Source: Streptomyces xylophagus (GTDB lineage: Bacteria > Actinomycetota > Actinomycetes > Streptomycetales > Streptomycetaceae). Taken from it: a stretch of 64,000 bases of DNA. Below the pieces are notes generated by a model. It saw nothing but the letters and a program-made list of their open reading frames with translations, searched no databases and had not been told where the DNA came from. The stretch is taken from the NCBI RefSeq assembly GCF_000716435.1, contig NZ_JNWO01000009.1, positions 124,001 to 188,000 of the forward strand. The letters run 5' to 3'. Position numbers and translations under genes: made by a program. Position 1 is the stretch's first letter. Every line of letters begins with the position of its first letter. Shown here one piece after another: positions 63,692 to 64,000 of this stretch.

Positions 63692-64000
63692 TCAGCAGGC
63701 GCCGACCCACTCCTCGGTGCCGTCGGAGAACTTCTGGTGCTTCCAGATCGGGACCTCGTGCTTGAGGTCGTCGATCAGCTTCCGGCAGGCCTCGAAGGCC
63801 TCGCCCCGGTGCGGACACGACACGCCGACGACGACCGCCAGGTCACCGATCCCGAGATCCCCCACCCTGTGGACGGCGGCCAGCGCCCGAACCGGGTATT
63901 CCGCCACGACCTTCTCGGCGACCCGCCGCATCTCGACCTCGGCACTGGGGTGGCACGAGTACCCGAGCGCGTCGACATCAGCACCGCCGTCGTGGTTGCG
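63692..64000 (-). CDS. moaE: Molybdopterin synthase catalytic subunit MoaE, 3' part
   Basis: 103 codons visible. The frame is open to the window edge (RNHDGG... at 64000). MoaE blocks include LGYSCHPSAEVEM, VRALAAVHRVGDLGIGD, VGVSCPHRGEAFEACR, and the C-terminal VPIWKHQKFSDGTEEWV; the Lys of KHQK is a catalytic residue. MoaE with MoaD inserts the dithiolene sulfurs into molybdopterin. The N-terminus lies outside the window. Confidence 0.9.
   Translation of the reverse strand, partial: RNHDGGADVDALGYSCHPSAEVEMRRVAEKVVAEYPVRALAAVHRVGDLGIGDLAVVVGVSCPHRGEAFEACRKLIDDLKHEVPIWKHQKFSDGTEEWVGAC

Overview
The window is a very GC-rich actinobacterial chromosome segment from a Streptomyces. The evidence is the gene set (sigH, wblE, the das chitooligosaccharide locus, sigR-rsrA, nrdAB under a cobalamin riboswitch, a catR-like fur gene), the frequent GTG starts, the 4-base GTGA/ATGA gene overlaps and the Streptomyces-type dispersed intergenic repeats. 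From memory, the core order follows the S. coelicolor region around sigH to moaE. No database search was run, so gene names rest on sequence motifs plus recalled synteny.

Layout. 0-6 kb: end of a UBP zinc-finger gene, anti-sigma/sigma pair rshA-sigH, a membrane protein, a lipid kinase, wblE and a PdtaS-like histidine kinase. 6-16 kb: a TetR/SDR divergent pair, then the N-acetylglucosamine regulon: SIS-domain isomerase, nagB, dasD, dasCBA and dasR, with DasR operators (dre) at nagB, dasA and dasR and one orphan dre at 6.1 kb. 16-20 kb: cstA-ybdD and a DUF3311/SSS symporter pair. 20-25 kb: cobalamin riboswitch and nrdAB. 25-29 kb: secreted S53 peptidase, lipoprotein, GlxA-type regulator and a decayed epi-isozizaene synthase. 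29-42 kb: conserved housekeeping block (def, TPR protein, HD and HD-GYP membrane proteins, rsrA/sigR, HMCES-type SRAP protein, aroA, rsgA, an SMR transporter, hisN).

42.3-52.0 kb is an accessory island inserted between hisN and the CBS/catR genes. It carries NUDIX and HAD enzymes, a transposase scar, a DUF6415 micro-operon, a DUF6879/Scr1-type regulator pair, a coupled MBL-fold hydrolase plus four-TM protein, and a PRC-barrel-like plus pentapeptide-repeat membrane protein pair. It has lower GC stretches and long gene-poor gaps. The MBL/4TM pair is the best candidate for an undescribed, possibly defensive, module.

52-64 kb returns to core: CBS protein, catR-like Fur repressor, a nitrate/sulfonate-type ABC importer, two identical initiator tRNA genes bracketing a Sel1-repeat protein, a UPF0182 membrane protein, a PPA1309-family protein, a PDZ/Lon-type membrane protease, a short membrane protein and the 3' part of moaE. 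No rRNA gene, CRISPR array, integrase or replication origin was seen.
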